From contig OZ199840.1 in assembly GCA_964304625.1 (NCBI GenBank), forward strand, positions 1,116,001 through 1,180,000: 64,000 bases of DNA, read 5' to 3'. This DNA is from Kudoa neothunni. Taxonomy: Eukaryota > Cnidaria. Below, one piece after another: positions 1 through 12,140 of the stretch. The notes beneath the pieces are model-generated. The model was not told the DNA's origin. It saw only the letters and a program-made list of their open reading frames with translations, and did not search any database. The first letter of the stretch is position 1. Each line of letters starts with the position of its first letter. A program made the translations under genes and the position numbers.

Positions 1-62
1 TAAATTGAACTACAGAAGCAAGTTACATAGTGGGCGGCGAGTGGCTAATAACAAAGACTTAC

Positions 63-230
63 CCTGCTATTGGTGTATTGATTGATAGAGTCGGGGAGTG
101 ATTGTGTGTTGATAAGCGCATCTTTAATGAATTGAGCGGTGTCGACATCCGGTTTACCAATCCCCAAATCCACTGGAGAATATTCGTCTACCAATTTGGC
201 TACTTTCATCCTAGAGCACAGCCCAAACAA
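63..230 (-). CDS. Kynurenine aminotransferase-like, first exon (partial)
   Basis: The exon encodes the N-terminus of a fold-type I PLP aminotransferase of the KYAT/CCBL family. The stretch EYSPVDLGIGKPDV matches the family pattern in which a short helix is followed by NLGxGxPDF, and INQYT matches the NQYT(R) segment that comes before the substrate-binding loop. Such enzymes transaminate kynurenine and other aromatic or sulfur amino acids. The exon ends at a good donor (CAGG/GTAAGT on the minus strand), and the rest of the gene lies left of base 1. The start is either the Met at 230 or the Met seven codons later at 209; the second is closer to where homologs usually begin. The catalytic lysine is outside the window, so the exact substrate class cannot be judged. 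Confidence 0.72.
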
Positions 231-858
231 TCATAATCAGATGTTATTTTTTGTTACTATACCACACACAAGGTTCTTGAAAAGTGCGTTCACTTAGTAT
301 GTCTTTTCCTTGCATTTTTTCCGGTATTTGGAGATTAATGTAATTAATATAATTCGAAAATAAACAACCACTCATTCGATAGAATGATCATTAATAGTAT
401 TAGAATGAGGGCGTTTACATACGAAAATAAAATTCCACCTAATCATTAACACAATAGATAAATTAAAATGTTGTCGCACGACAAAGTCTCTATATAAAAA
501 GTCAAAACACCTCGAATCGATAACTATCTTCCCATCCCAATTATATACAACTAGATTCAGTGTATAATAAGATATAAATGTATCGATTTTTAACAAATAA
601 CGACCCGCTCATTCATTGATAGTGATTTATTTTGCGATAAACAAAGTGAATGAATTGACTCCATAGCAAACATTGAAGGCGTTAAATGCTTATGTAAAAA
701 TTATCTAACGAACTATTTCCGAGTGTCAATAAAGTAAAACAACCAATAGTACGAATGGTGGTGGTATGTGTTTGAATAAATTTTTGTTGTTGATGAACAA
801 ATGATTAACCCATACAAATACACAAATAGGGAAACAATCCTTGTGTTCTATCTAACAG
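231..858. other. Intergenic region between divergent genes
   Basis: This stretch separates the minus-strand aminotransferase-like gene from the plus-strand RRM gene and should hold both promoters. A 74-codon minus-strand ORF at 372-596 has no recognised similarity. A short 5' exon of the RRM gene is expected here, because its first visible exon has no in-frame ATG, but I could not place it. Confidence 0.4.
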
Positions 859-1487
859 TTGTCAGCTGGTAGAAACAATTCATCCGGATTCAAAAAAAAG
901 TTATCCATTTTTAAACCAAACAATACCATCAACAGGGCATTTCACTGGAAATCTATTTGTGCCTCCATTGATAGGAAGATCGATCGATGATTACTATCTT
1001 TACGGAAAATGTTATGATAACTTTTACAGATGGGTCATAGAGCAGAAAATAAAACGAAGGAAAGTTTTATCGTTGAATAGAAAGGGTTGGTTGTCACCGA
1101 CTACTAGCGGCGTGGCAACAGTACCTATTGTTGGTCCATACCGTATATTTAGACGGGGGATTCGACTGAATCATGCCGTCTCTCCGGCAAACACCTGTAT
1201 TGTGCACATCAAAGAAATACCCACGCATGTCAGCGATAATGTGATAATTCAATTGTTTTCTCATTTCGGTCCCGTTATCCATTATCAGGTAATCAGAATT
1301 CTCAGGAATATTTGTTTTAAACGCCTAATTCTAGAGATACCACCCGACTGAGAAGGATCGTTTCAGCTGTCAGTTGAAAATGAATGATATCAGTCGATGT
1401 TATGAGGCGTTGGAAATCATCGAGGAATATCGCAACACACATTCCCCCAAGGATATATTTCAAGTGACGTTACAAAACAACTCATAA
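859..1487 (+). CDS. RRM-domain RNA-binding protein (5' end unresolved)
   Basis: There are two exons, 859-1288 and 1335-1487, joined across a 46-nt GT-AG intron in phase 0 and ending at TAA. The last ~90 residues look like an RNA recognition motif: NTCIVHIKEIP fits the first beta strand (RNP2), LFSHFGPVIHYQ fits helix 1 and the turn into strand 2, and the second exon supplies the rest, ending in EEYRNTHSPKDIFQVTL. The RNP1 aromatic positions are not obvious, so this may be a divergent or protein-binding RRM. The N-terminal part (PPLIGRSIDDYYLYGKCYDN, then a basic KIKRRK stretch) is not recognised. The reading frame is open upstream to an acceptor near 858 without an ATG, so a small upstream exon carries the start. 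The specific family was not identified. Confidence 0.6.
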
Positions 1488-1906
1488 CCTTCTTCTTAAC
1501 CTAAAATCAAATAAATCAAAAAACTATACAAATTTTTAATCTCTAGAATTTTCTACAATAAAAAAAACGCGGAGATGGCGAATGGAAAGCAATGATTTGT
1601 CGACTTGTATTCCGTGATTGTAAGCAGCTCAGATCAGTCGATCAAAATGGAAAATAGCTGCTGATTTTTGATTTGATTACAGTTTCAGTTGATGAAAATA
1701 TTAATTTTTTCTGATTTTTCCAAATTTTTTTTACGTTCAATTGATCGAGTGGATTTTTTTGCGTCAACCACAATATTATATTAGAAATGGATTAAATGTT
1801 TTTTTATTTTATGCAGAAAAAATTTGTTAAAACAAGAATAAATCAAATAATTTAAAAATTAAAGTACACACAATTTTCACAATGATATAAGACAGCTGGT
1901 TGGATG
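1488..1906. other. Convergent intergenic region, 3' ends
   Basis: This AT-rich region lies between the 3' end of the RRM gene and the 3' end of the phosphatidylserine decarboxylase gene. No ORF, RNA gene or repeat was recognised. It should contain the polyadenylation signals of both convergent genes. Confidence 0.4.
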
Positions 1907-3323
1907 CTACATTATAGACTGACCTACCATCACGGTAGATTGTGGCAGAATGTTTTGTGCTTTGGATTTGGGTGCCTCATACAAAAGTACTATAGTGGAT
2001 CCTAACAGAAATTCGCCCAATGACGTTGCTCGTTTCATCTCCATGTCGATTTCAGTTATTTTGGAGGAGTGCCAGTGTCTACTTGCGACATTTTCAAGCT
2101 CCTAACGAGAATAGATGAATATGAATATTGGTGGCTGTTGAGCTGAAAATCAATTATTAGTTACCTTTACAGCAGTGATCACAATCCCACCAACATTCAT
2201 AGCCCCGATAGGAATCACATACATAAGGCCGTGTTTCCATTGACCTTTGATAAGAACACGTTCGTTGGCACAAGCTTCTCCGGGTAACATTTTGAGATAA
2301 TCAGGCGATACTGGATACAAACCACCTAACCGATAATTAAACCAAAAAGAAACCAAAAATGCAAATCCACCTTTAATTCGTTCAACCGAATCGATTTTCC
2401 ATTCGGTGGGCGAATGGAAGCAATGATAGTTGTTTGGAGCAAGATACAAAATGGCATAGAAGAGATGGTTGTCGGGAGAGGAAACTTTAAGTTGACTGGT
2501 TTCGTGCTCACCCAACAACAACTCCAAGTTGACTCGTTGGTCTTTGATATATTCGAGGGTGATCTGGTTTGGTTTTCTGTTCTCAATATCGATCAATCCT
2601 GCATTAATCACAGTTCCATCACATGGGCTTATCTAATCGAGAATATAACTGGTAGTGAATCATGAAAAAACTCACCATATCACAATCATAATTGACAGTT
2701 CTAGCGTTGGGGTTTGAGTTTTCGAGTGAAGATTTGTTGTATATTTTTGTAATCATTGACGCTGGGGAGAAACAGCATCATCCAGGGTGATACCAGCGGC
2801 TTTAACAAATGCATTTTTCAAAAAATTTGCTACAAATTCAGGCCTCTCTATATTTGCCAGATAGTGAGCCACTTCTGAAGACAGCAACTTCGGAGTGAAT
2901 AATGACGCAATACTCTAACGGACAAATAAAACTCAAACCGACATCGAAACTCAATAAATATACCCGTTTGGTGGCTGTTTTAGCTTGTTTCAAGAAATCT
3001 ATCCATCCAAAATCGTTAGTCAACCCATGCTTCACCGTGTTCAACATTATCAACCCAGGAGATAGTATCATAACGCCAGCTATTATAAGATAATAACGTT
3101 GCTGAAGATATTGAGCCAACTTCGACATTCTAACTATCACAGTATTGCCTAGGTGAAAAGGGTCCTTTCTGCTGAAAATTGCTCTTTTCCATCGCCCATT
3201 CTCACCGATTTTAGATCGAAAGCGTGAACCCAAAGATGGTGTAGAATGGCATCTCAGTGAACACGGGCAGGGCAACAGATTGATCGGTTTAGCTGATATA
3301 TATCGTATGCCTACAATACACAT
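1907..3323 (-). CDS. PISD: Mitochondrial phosphatidylserine decarboxylase (two frame breaks)
   Basis: This enzyme converts phosphatidylserine to phosphatidylethanolamine in the mitochondrial inner membrane. The exons are 3323-2964, 2914-2676, 2632-2165 and 2101-1907, with introns of 49, 43 and 63 nt, giving about 419 residues. In order, the protein shows a basic Ser/Arg-rich N-terminus fitting a mitochondrial presequence, a hydrophobic segment (YYLIIAGVMILSPGLIML), the FTRKLKP motif, SPCDGTVINAG, FYAILYLAPNNYHCFHSP with the family histidine, NERVLI, and near the C-terminus EFLLGSTIVLLYE. The LGS/T site is where the proenzyme cuts itself to make the pyruvoyl group. Exon 2 needs one base skipped at each of two CCCC runs (forward positions 2764-2767 and 2709-2712), yet homology continues on both sides and the splice phases fit only if two bases are removed. 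This could be a pseudogene or a gene with consensus indels. Confidence 0.88.
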
Positions 3324-6300
3324 TGAGTTAACTTAGTATTGGATAAAATTTACAACATTAATTATCATATATGTGAAGAAACAGTACACAAACAACAACG
3401 CTAAGCAAATAACAAACGGTGATTACTTTGAGGAAATTTCACTGTGGTAAACGAACGATATCCAACCAAACTTCCTAATCCTATGCTACATACGTCACTT
3501 CGAATCTGTATGCTAATAATCAATGTTATCGATATGAGAAGGAAATTTTTTCGAAGTATCTTGATCGGTGGAGATTGTGAGCTGGAATAGGAATTTTTAA
3601 ATAGAACCCACAAGGTGAAATGTGTGATATTCGTAATTAACTTCGTAAAATGAACGACACACTAATCTATATTGTAGTTTACTTGTGATTAGCCCATGGT
3701 TCGGGATTTAGTTAATCTTTTTAACAGAATCTAAGTTTTTAAACAAAAATAAACTTTCGACTGTTGTTCTAAATTCGCGAATACTCACTGCGAAAAAAAG
3801 ATACTCTTTACGGTCAACCTATAATCAATCCTATTCATTCTAGTTCATCATTATATGCATATATAAATATATAGACGAGATATATTTAGGTGTTAATTAA
3901 CAAATTTATTTATATACATATATATATACATCAATATGTATGAATGAATATTACGTAAGAAAATTGGTAAATATGGATAAATATCCGGAAATTTTGTGAT
4001 CGGTAACAAGTCGCATAAATGCATACTTTTTATGTTGTAAAATTGATGATAAATGAGTAATTCGATAAGAAAAAAAATTCATCGTTGCGACAAAATAATA
4101 TTTGTGAGGTGAAAAACAACTTATCGCATTCTAATGTCGCATCGAATCATAACGTTAGAAAACACAAGTTTCATCATCGACCCAAGTCTGTCATATTATC
4201 AAGGGAATTAATAAAATGTAACCTACAAACCCATATATTATCTGACTGACTGTCCAGTATTCAGTGTATGATAACAGCCCTCACCCACGCTCAAGTCATC
4301 CCAACTTATCACACCGATCCTACAATCACCTACAATCCGGGGTGAAAAGTCGTTCATTATATACATAGGAAAAATTTTAAAATGATAGAGTCCACTTTAA
4401 AAACAATATAATAGCATAAAACTTCTAGTAAATCCACCGAAAGGCTAGGCTAGGCTAGGCTAAGCTTAAGATTAACCGGACAAATCTTAGCTAACTTACC
4501 CATTCAATCAAACCCGACTCGGGTAGTCCATATTGTTTGCATTAGTGTAACTTCAAACACTTAAACTCAGGCCCCCATCTCCAAACCTCAAAATGTATAT
4601 AAATATTACTTGGGAATGTGTTGATATCAGAATCAGCCTCTGCATTGGACAACTCACCAGTGAATTTTTAAGGGTCGAACCTGATCGGCTAATCCCACAT
4701 TTTGTGTATTAACTAAAGCTATGGAAAAAGCCGTCAGTCTTTCTCAATTATTGTCACAGTTTAAGTTAAGCGTTCAGATAAAATGCAGAATAGTGATCCG
4801 GTCCCATTTTCGATTAGAGATCACAATTAGTTCGTATATTAATTCCGTATATTTTTATAACAAATTAGCATGAAATATGATGAACATTTAATGGTAGGAA
4901 TGAGTGTATTGATTATAATACATTATTTCTGATATTAATGTTATGCATTTGATACAATTTAACACCCAATGCTTGCAGAAAATATGAATTTTTTATTCTC
5001 ATAGACATAGAATTAATAATAGCCAATCGCTAATGATGAAATATGACAATCGATAAACAATCATAGTTGTCACTCAAATTTTAGTATAAATAAAGCATGC
5101 TTTACTCGATCGATTAAATGGTATGGCCTGTGGAAATAACTACGAAGGGCTAGCAGCTATTTATACGATGGATTACAGCAGCTATCATCGATAACAAATA
5201 CAGTGCCGAAAATAACCTACTGGTGGTGAAATAATGATAAATCGAAAAAATCAAAATAATCAGCAGGTTCGATTTTTAACGTGGTCGCTGATTTGGATTA
5301 CGGCCACTAGTCTACATTTGAACCATTTACTTATTTTAGGCGGACTAAATTATAAATGGTATTTAAATTAATCTAAAAAAACTAGTTAGATGTGTTATTT
5401 CCATCAAAAATCAACTCTTCAATGATTAATTCATGTGCATTTACGAATATTTACGATTTATTGATACTACTTATCCCTCTCGTGGTTATGTTACCTCCCA
5501 TTGAACCTATATACAGTTGAAAACAATGATTTACGCATTATTATAAATGTCCTTTCGAGAATAACTGTAGATAATCAACTTTTATGAATAAAAATAACTA
5601 GCGCCAAAACCCGGCGTTGTTCAGGCTGTTGTAAGAAAAGTTTATTAAATGCCCGCAAATAAATTATTGCGATAGAAAATTAAAAAATATTTTATTAATT
5701 TTGATATGTTATTCAAAAGGTATCTCGTTTTCTTCTGTTGTGGCATGCACAAATCTAGAAGTAATGTTAAAATGTGTTTTTGAATAAAATTATATTTGTT
5801 GTATGAATTTCTTGAATTTTAAAACGAAGGAGTTTGGGGATTTGGTGTAAAATAGAAGGGGACAAATCTGTACATACTAAAAAATGCATAAATTCTTAAA
5901 ATTACAAAAATACGATGACCAACGTTTTTGACAGGTATTTTAAGGAAATGAATAATGAAAGATAGCATTTTAGAGGATAGGTTTCTTTTGAGGGATGAAC
6001 GAATTTTTTTCTGTTAGAAAGAAGGTTAAAAAAGGTAATTTTAAATTTCAACATACGAACTTTTTAATGAGATTATTGATGTTCATCACAGAAATGAGGA
6101 TCTTCAAAGGTTATGTTGTATCATCCTGTATTGGATATCCTATGGCGATCTTCATTGCCTGTTTTTCTAAGAATGGTCTTAATTGGCGACCTTTATTTGA
6201 TATAATGAAACAGGATGGGTGGGTTTTTTCGGCCAATAAAAACCTGTTATTGATTTGAATATTAACGTTAAGGTCTGAAGGTAGGAATTAATTAGGTATT

Positions 6301-7032
6301 ATATAAGCTCAAACATTACTTAAAAATTATACTCTTCGAGTATAGAAAGTTATGGGATCAGTTATATCAGTTGTTACGCAAGAGAGTTTAAGAAAACCTA
6401 AAAATCAATAAAAATTTATTGAAAAGATGAATATAGTCTCAATCTCAATGTATTTATTTGACAAAAAGAAATTATCATTTCGCAGCAATTTCAATAGAGC
6501 TTAATTATCATTTACGAAGTTATTATCACCAACATTCTAAATATAAGAAAACTCTGCATGTGTCTTACATCGATTTTAGAATACGTATATGTCCATCAAA
6601 TCATTCCTTTATGACAACTACGTGAAATCACAAATTATGTCTTAATTAAAATAATGATAATCTTCCCACCCAAAAATATATTTATTGTTCTAGAAAAGCG
6701 AATACATATATTTAAAAATCAATAAACGCCTCAAATTGCTTCGAATGACATATTTATCAATTTTAAAACATTCAATACCTTATTAACAGATTTTCTTCGT
6801 ATATACATATAGTAAGAGTTCATTTTAATTAATCTTCATCTTGATATAATTTAACATCAATCATAAACAGATAATTTTCAATCAATTGTTTGTGTAAAGC
6901 ATCAGCAAATTCCTTACTTGGGACGAAATTATTGATTATTCGAGCAATCTTAAGTGAAGAGATGAATTTTTTGAACGTTATTAGCTTCTCAAATACATAG
7001 CAAAAGCTGTATAACAAAATTAAGTAAAATAT
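3324..7032. other. Gene-free AT-rich region
   Basis: No coding exon is supported. Short ORFs here (for example 3401-3613 minus and 5995-6258 plus) have biased composition and no family motifs. A pentanucleotide repeat sits at 4442-4461. The sequence upstream of 3324 should include the promoter of the decarboxylase gene. Confidence 0.4.
4442..4461. repeat. (AGGCT)4 tandem repeat
   Basis: There are four perfect copies of AGGCT, followed by a partial copy. It is a small isolated microsatellite with no associated gene. Confidence 0.9.
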
Positions 7033-7788
7033 GTGTTATATCTTTCAGAAGCGTGGAGAAACCCTCGAGACAAAAATAGACAACAACTTGGCGACGAGAC
7101 TCAAATAAACGAAATGGCTGAGTTTACACAACTAATGAAACTCCTACGGGATCTAATGGAATCGTCGGAGCTCCGTCATCAAAAACAAATGGAGACACAA
7201 TTCTACCAAGTTCAGAGCGTGTTAATGAAACTGCAGGAGAACCAGACAAAAATATCCTCGTTACAAACCTGTGACAGTTTCCCCGCATTTAACCCCACCA
7301 GTGAAACTTGGAATGATTATTGGGTTCGATTCAACACATTCGTGAAAACTAACGCTATAGCTTGTGAATGACGAACACTAGTCTTCTTGACCAATAAAAC
7401 CAAAGATATTTACGAATTAATGCAAACAGAAGCATCTCAATGGGAACCACCTAAAGACATCAACTCGTTAGAGATCGATGAAATAAACGAGATCTTGAGT
7501 AAACAATTCGATCCCAAAAAGTTAATTATTGGGGAAACATTCAAACTCTACACCAAAACCAAACGTATACCTGATGAATCTCCACAGGAACTAGCTGCTA
7601 GTTGTGACTTCCCGTCAATTGAAGACCACCTGGACAAGACATTGAAGACATGCTTCATTTGTGTCGTCAATAATGAGGCAACACTACAGAGCATATTCAA
7701 AAAGTTGAAGGAATCACTTCGCTTCATAGGTGTGGTCAACATTGCCACTGAAGTAGAGAAAGTCTCAAAAATCGCAAGGCTCAGCTAA
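7033..7788 (+). pseudogene. Gag-like region of Gypsy element
   Basis: The first part carries a glutamine-rich helical stretch followed by FPAFNPTSETWNDYWVRFNTF, typical of K02A2.6-like gag proteins (a Pro-Thr-Ser-Glu box then WxxYxxRF). A stop after 7371 is followed, in the same general reading order, by VFLTNKTKDIYELM, KQFDPKKLIIGETFKLY and SPQELA, which continue the same domain to 7788. The stop and a shortened region before FPSIEDHLDK show decay. It is expected to be a nucleocapsid-type structural protein in intact relatives. Confidence 0.7.
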
Positions 7789-7873
7789 TAGAATCAAACG
7801 AGGAGATTTACAAAATTGCTTACAACAAAAGCATACCCCTGAAAGGCCTCCGAAACAAAAAAACTAATAAAAT

Positions 7874-8155
7874 GTGAAAGTTTTGGTAAAACTAACCACG
7901 AGAGAAAGAACTGCTATTTTAAAGGTTAAATGTAATTATTCTGGTAGAAAGGGACATATCGACGTCTATTGTCTAATGAAAAAGAAGAGCAAACATGTGT
8001 CCAACATTGGGAGTATCTCTAGGGTGTCATTGAAAAATGATGCAAATTATTGTCAACAACAAGCCAATATTTTTTGAAATCGACACCGGATCCAAAGATA
8101 ATTTTTTATCGACGGATCATTGGAAGAAATTAGTTAAGCCTAAACTTCACCACTA
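7874..8155 (+). pseudogene. Zinc knuckle and aspartic protease remnant
   Basis: A CNYSGRKGHIDVYC sequence near 7930 is a CCHC zinc knuckle whose second cysteine has become serine. About 40 codons later, in a different frame, the stretch FFEIDTGSKDNFLS carries the DTGS active-site motif of a retropepsin-like aspartic protease. Frame changes between the two and the lost cysteine mark it as non-functional. Confidence 0.65.
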
Positions 8156-8390
8156 AGAGAACTCATATGTATCGGCGACATCTCACCCCTTTTACCAGTC
8201 ATCTTGCAAACTTCAATGTATTTTTCTAAGTGAAACTGAAAAATCAATTGTCAACTTCATGATCACAAATAAAAGTGGTTTAAACATATTGAGTTCTACC
8301 ACAATTCATGATAATGCTATATCGGTGGATAAATTTATCTTTGGTATAAACAAAGTGAATCGAATTATCAATGTAACCCTAAACAGCAAA

Positions 8391-8829
8391 CCATGGGGAG
8401 AAGTTCTTCAAAGAAAGATGTGAACGTATTTGCGATAAATTCAGTGACTTATGGAAACCAGAACTTGGCTGTTTAAAAGGATTGAAATCGAACATTAAAT
8501 TTGAAGAGAACGCCAAACTCATTTTCTGCAAACCGAGAGTAATAATGTTTGCATTACAAATGGACCTTAACCAGGCATATGATATTGGTATATCAAAAGG
8601 TATTTGGGAAGTCGTTGATTTCAACGATTATGGCACCTCGGTGGTCCCAATCCGAAAAGTCCCTTGTGAAATTAGACCAACGAAGAATCAGAGTTTGTGG
8701 AGATTACAGTACCACGGTATTATGGCATATGATATTAGATACATTTTCATATCTTCACGAATGCTGAAAATTCTAAGCCATACTTCATATAGGCGTATTC
8801 CATTTCTTAAATTTCGCCGGTTAATTTGA
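8391..8829 (+). pseudogene. Reverse transcriptase N-terminal remnant
   Basis: The stretch LWKPELGCLKGL, then FCKPRVIMFALQMDLNQAYD, GIWEVVDFNDYGTSVVPIRK and, one frame over, RIRVCGDYSTTV are the N-terminal finger and first palm segment of a Gypsy RT. The catalytic YxDD box is absent because the element ends soon after. At least one frame change is needed at about 8670. Confidence 0.7.
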
Positions 8830-10314
8830 TTCGAATGTTTATTATTGAGATAATCTCGGTTACATAAGAATCTCAGCGTTTATCCTGGAGAAGTGAATGA
8901 TCTCTTTTACGACAAATAATGTAATCCCTTGAAAATCCATAAATTAATCCTACTCGCCTCCTCCACGAAACCATAAAATGGGCAGTATATCAGTAAATAA
9001 TAACGCAGATGTATTGTAAAATTGGTTTAATTTTTAGAGAACGGCGTTAAGGTCATGTTTGTATAGTCAAAAATTTCAACATATGCTCCTGTAAGGAAAT
9101 AGATTTTCCGCTTACGCTTACTCCCCGATGTACGTACATACGAACATACAGACACTCCTCTCTTATATATACTAATGGGAACTGCCCAGTGTTGCGTGGG
9201 AGTAATAAGCACTGAAAAATTTCTTAATAATATTCGAAAAAGATATTAATATTTCAAATTAACCTATAGACCAATCAAACTAACAAAATTTTTAAGCTTT
9301 ATATTTTAACGACTGTGAATATGAAATTTAAATTATGATCAGTTCTACGAAGGAGTGTACCAACCCCGGCGTTCATTTAAAAGTTTCGAGGCCTGGGCAC
9401 CAAAACCAAATAATTTAACGTCAGTGTCGTATTTAATTTTCGTCCCCGAATTATTTAAATTCTCTTAAAGTGCTATTTAAAACGTTATTTTTTTACTATA
9501 GGTTTTTCAAAGTCGAATTCTGGCCCGGATCAGGAACTATATGCACCACTAACTTTTTAAGAGAAACAAATAGAAAAAGTAAAAGAGATCGGAGAAAACG
9601 CATGAAAATTAGTTGATAGTGCTAAAATTAGCATCGCTTGGCCCGGCAAGAAGTTAACGCATTTTTCCCATAAACAGCCACAAATCGCGCCACCTTCAAC
9701 ATAAACAATTTAAATAATGGGGTTAAATAAAATTATAACTATCCCCAATGAATTTAATCACGGAAAGTTAAACTTAGCGGACGATTTCAATGAAATCTAC
9801 GGACGCAGTATTTTCATTATAATGTCCCAATCAATGTAATTTTAATGTTTCCCTGCCAATTAATTATTCATGAAATATATATAGATTTTTATCATATCTA
9901 AAACCATTAATAGAACCTTTAAAATGTGTTTAGCAAGTCAAATACGTTAAACTCCATAAATAAGGAGTGTATCTGCAGGAACGTTTTAAATTATCACACT
10001 ATATTTATATAAAAATCAGATGTCATCATTAATTTTAAATTTGATAAAGCATATAAGAGGAAAGTTAACTTCAACCAACTATCAGGGGTCATAAGCAGAT
10101 GTTAATCCTATTATTGAACTCAAGTAATCCGATAAACTAATATTGAATCGACAAAATCACCATTTTCTAAACACTTTTAGGAACATTTTGTAGTGTGAAA
10201 ACGATTTAAAGATTATTCGGAACATTGGTGTTTTTACATTTAACTTCATAAATGTCTCTCTATAAGGAAAAAAATTTGACGCACATGCGTATTTGCTGAC
10301 ACTTCAGCTTTATA
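8830..10314. other. Gene-free AT-rich region
   Basis: No supported gene. A minus-strand ORF at 9027-9212 shows no family features. The sequence next to the Gypsy fragment could be decayed retrotransposon, but I cannot show it. Confidence 0.35.
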
Positions 10315-11792
10315 CAGTCAGTCGAACCTGGATACTACGTAATTTTTCGGGAATGGAAAAAATTACGCAATACGGAGATTTTACAGAATAATAAACGCAT
10401 GCACATTGCGTAAAAAAACAAAAATTGATTGGGGGTTAAAGTAACTGGTAATTTCAATTTGTTTGCATCATTTTCAGATTATTTCAAATATGGACTCCAT
10501 AATTATGTATTCTGAGCATAATGCTGTTGAGTTTTCTGATTAAATTAATTGATCGTTTGAGTTGCGCAGTTGACACAGGCGCATCATCTTTTACAAAAGT
10601 TGGATCGAAATTTTCTTTAAATTTATCATCTGTATACGCTTCAGATAAAGCTATTTATTCCACATGTATTTTTCTCTCTTCTTCAATATTGTTGGTTTCG
10701 TCATATTTTTATCTAAAAATTAAAGTTGGTAAACAATTAAATAGTGTGACGAACTTTAAACATTGATTTCAGAAAAATCTTGACATAAGTTTTCATTATC
10801 TATTAATTAATATTTAATTTGGTATATTGTAATATCAAAATTTACTGTTCAAAAAGTCTAGATTTTCTAAACTAAGTTAGAATTATAGTCGATAATACGT
10901 TTACCCATGTTTGATTCAAAGCTTTAGTAAAACTAAAATGATATACTTAATTAAATTTAAATTATCCATATTTATTACATTGCACTCTTCGTATTGTAGT
11001 GAAATTTTTGGGAATATTACCGAAAAAGCCATCACAATTTGATTAAATTTGATTATTCACATTGTTGGTTTCATGATGATTTTTGTGAAATTAATTCCAA
11101 ATCTATTTTTAATTTCTACGAACCAACCGTTACTACCACTACCGATACGTTTGTCAATACCTATGGATTTAGCGATACTTTTTGTCTTATCAACAATTAA
11201 GTAAGCAGGAACAACCTTTTTTTTCATTTCTCATATTAGTTATCCATGTACAGAATAAATTAACTAACTTCGTGTACTTGTCTTCTTTTATTCTTTTTTG
11301 AAGCTGAAATAATATAATTAATTATATCCTTTTGAGAAGCTAAAATTCTATTAAAGAAAGAATGCCTTGCAAGAATATTGAATATTATATTGAATATTAT
11401 ATTGGAATTATATAATTTTATGTCATTAGATGGCTTGGAAATTTTAAAAGTCAATCCTTTTTCTCCTTTGAGTGATTTAATCGAATTATAATATTCGATT
11501 ATTTCAATTTTTACAGTCAATGCTCGCTGATTCCTTACCATTTTTGTTTCTTAGAATCAAAAAAGAAGATTAATTGAGGACTAAATTGAACAAAATGTTA
11601 CGCAGTAGCGAGATTTTAGTTTAACACGCTAACTTAAATGTATACTTCGTTATAAAAACTTTTTATCTTCGCTTGCACAGTTAACATCAATTTAAATAAA
11701 TATAAAAACAAATTTTGAGCCAAAAATTTAAAATATCCTTTTATATTTCAATAAACTTATGCAATTACTTACGCAATATCCAAGCTCGACTG
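10315..11792 (-). mobile_element. Pogo/Tigger-like element with TA target sites
   Basis: The left end CAGTCGAACCTGGATA and the right end (reverse complement CAGTCGAGCTTGGATA) form terminal inverted repeats that continue through a CGTAA block, and both ends abut TA. The left end carries an extra CAGT copy. CAGT-starting repeats with TA duplication are typical of pogo/Tigger elements. The minus-strand ORF inside at 11260-11541 begins MVRNQRALTVKIEIIEYYNS, like the CENP-B-type helix-turn-helix at the start of pogo transposases. No DDE domain is visible in the remaining ~900 bp, so the copy is non-autonomous or heavily decayed. Confidence 0.65.
11260..11541 (-). pseudogene. Pogo-type transposase N-terminal fragment
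   Basis: The first 25 residues fit the (K/R)xRxALTxxxKIEII consensus of the pogo DNA-binding domain. Downstream sequence loses similarity quickly and is rich in Asn and Ile, as expected from drift in AT-rich DNA. It sits inside inverted repeats of the same family, which supports the call. Confidence 0.5.
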
Positions 11793-12140
11793 TATATATA
11801 GTAGATATATGATTAGAAATTGTAAATAAAAAAATATTGTGTTGGTGGCACTGAACATGAAGACAAAAAGGTTAATTTATGAGTTAAGGGTCGTACCATG
11901 TGTACGAATTAAACGGTAAAGGCATAAAAATACCTAATGCGATAAAAGCAATCGAGATTGACAATTAATCCAACGTACATCTGATTATACTGTTCAAATT
12001 AGTCGATTTTTATATAAGTACATATAACATGCGACATAACGAGATTCCTAGCCAGTAGGGACATACACGAGAGCCTTAAACTAATAATCCGAATGACGTC
12101 AGCTATTGCCGATAATTCGGTTAGGAGGCGGCTAATTTAG

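Larger units (their letters stand above)
7033..8829 (+). mobile_element. Truncated Ty3/Gypsy retrotransposon, K02A2.6-like
   Basis: This is a degenerate element with gag, zinc knuckle, protease and the start of reverse transcriptase in the usual order. The gag and RT stretches resemble the K02A2.6-type Gypsy polyproteins common in invertebrate genomes. It has several frame changes and stops, the polyprotein stops early in RT, and RNase H and integrase are missing. I saw no long terminal repeats, so this is a fragment and not a mobile copy. Confidence 0.75.

Noticed and set aside
372-596. 74-codon minus-strand ORF with LVVYNWDGKIVIDS
   Set aside because: It reads plausibly but has no recognised family, no clear splice sites and no supporting context.
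2414-2665. Plus-strand ORF opposite the decarboxylase
   Set aside because: Antisense shadow of PSD exon 3, with no motifs of its own.
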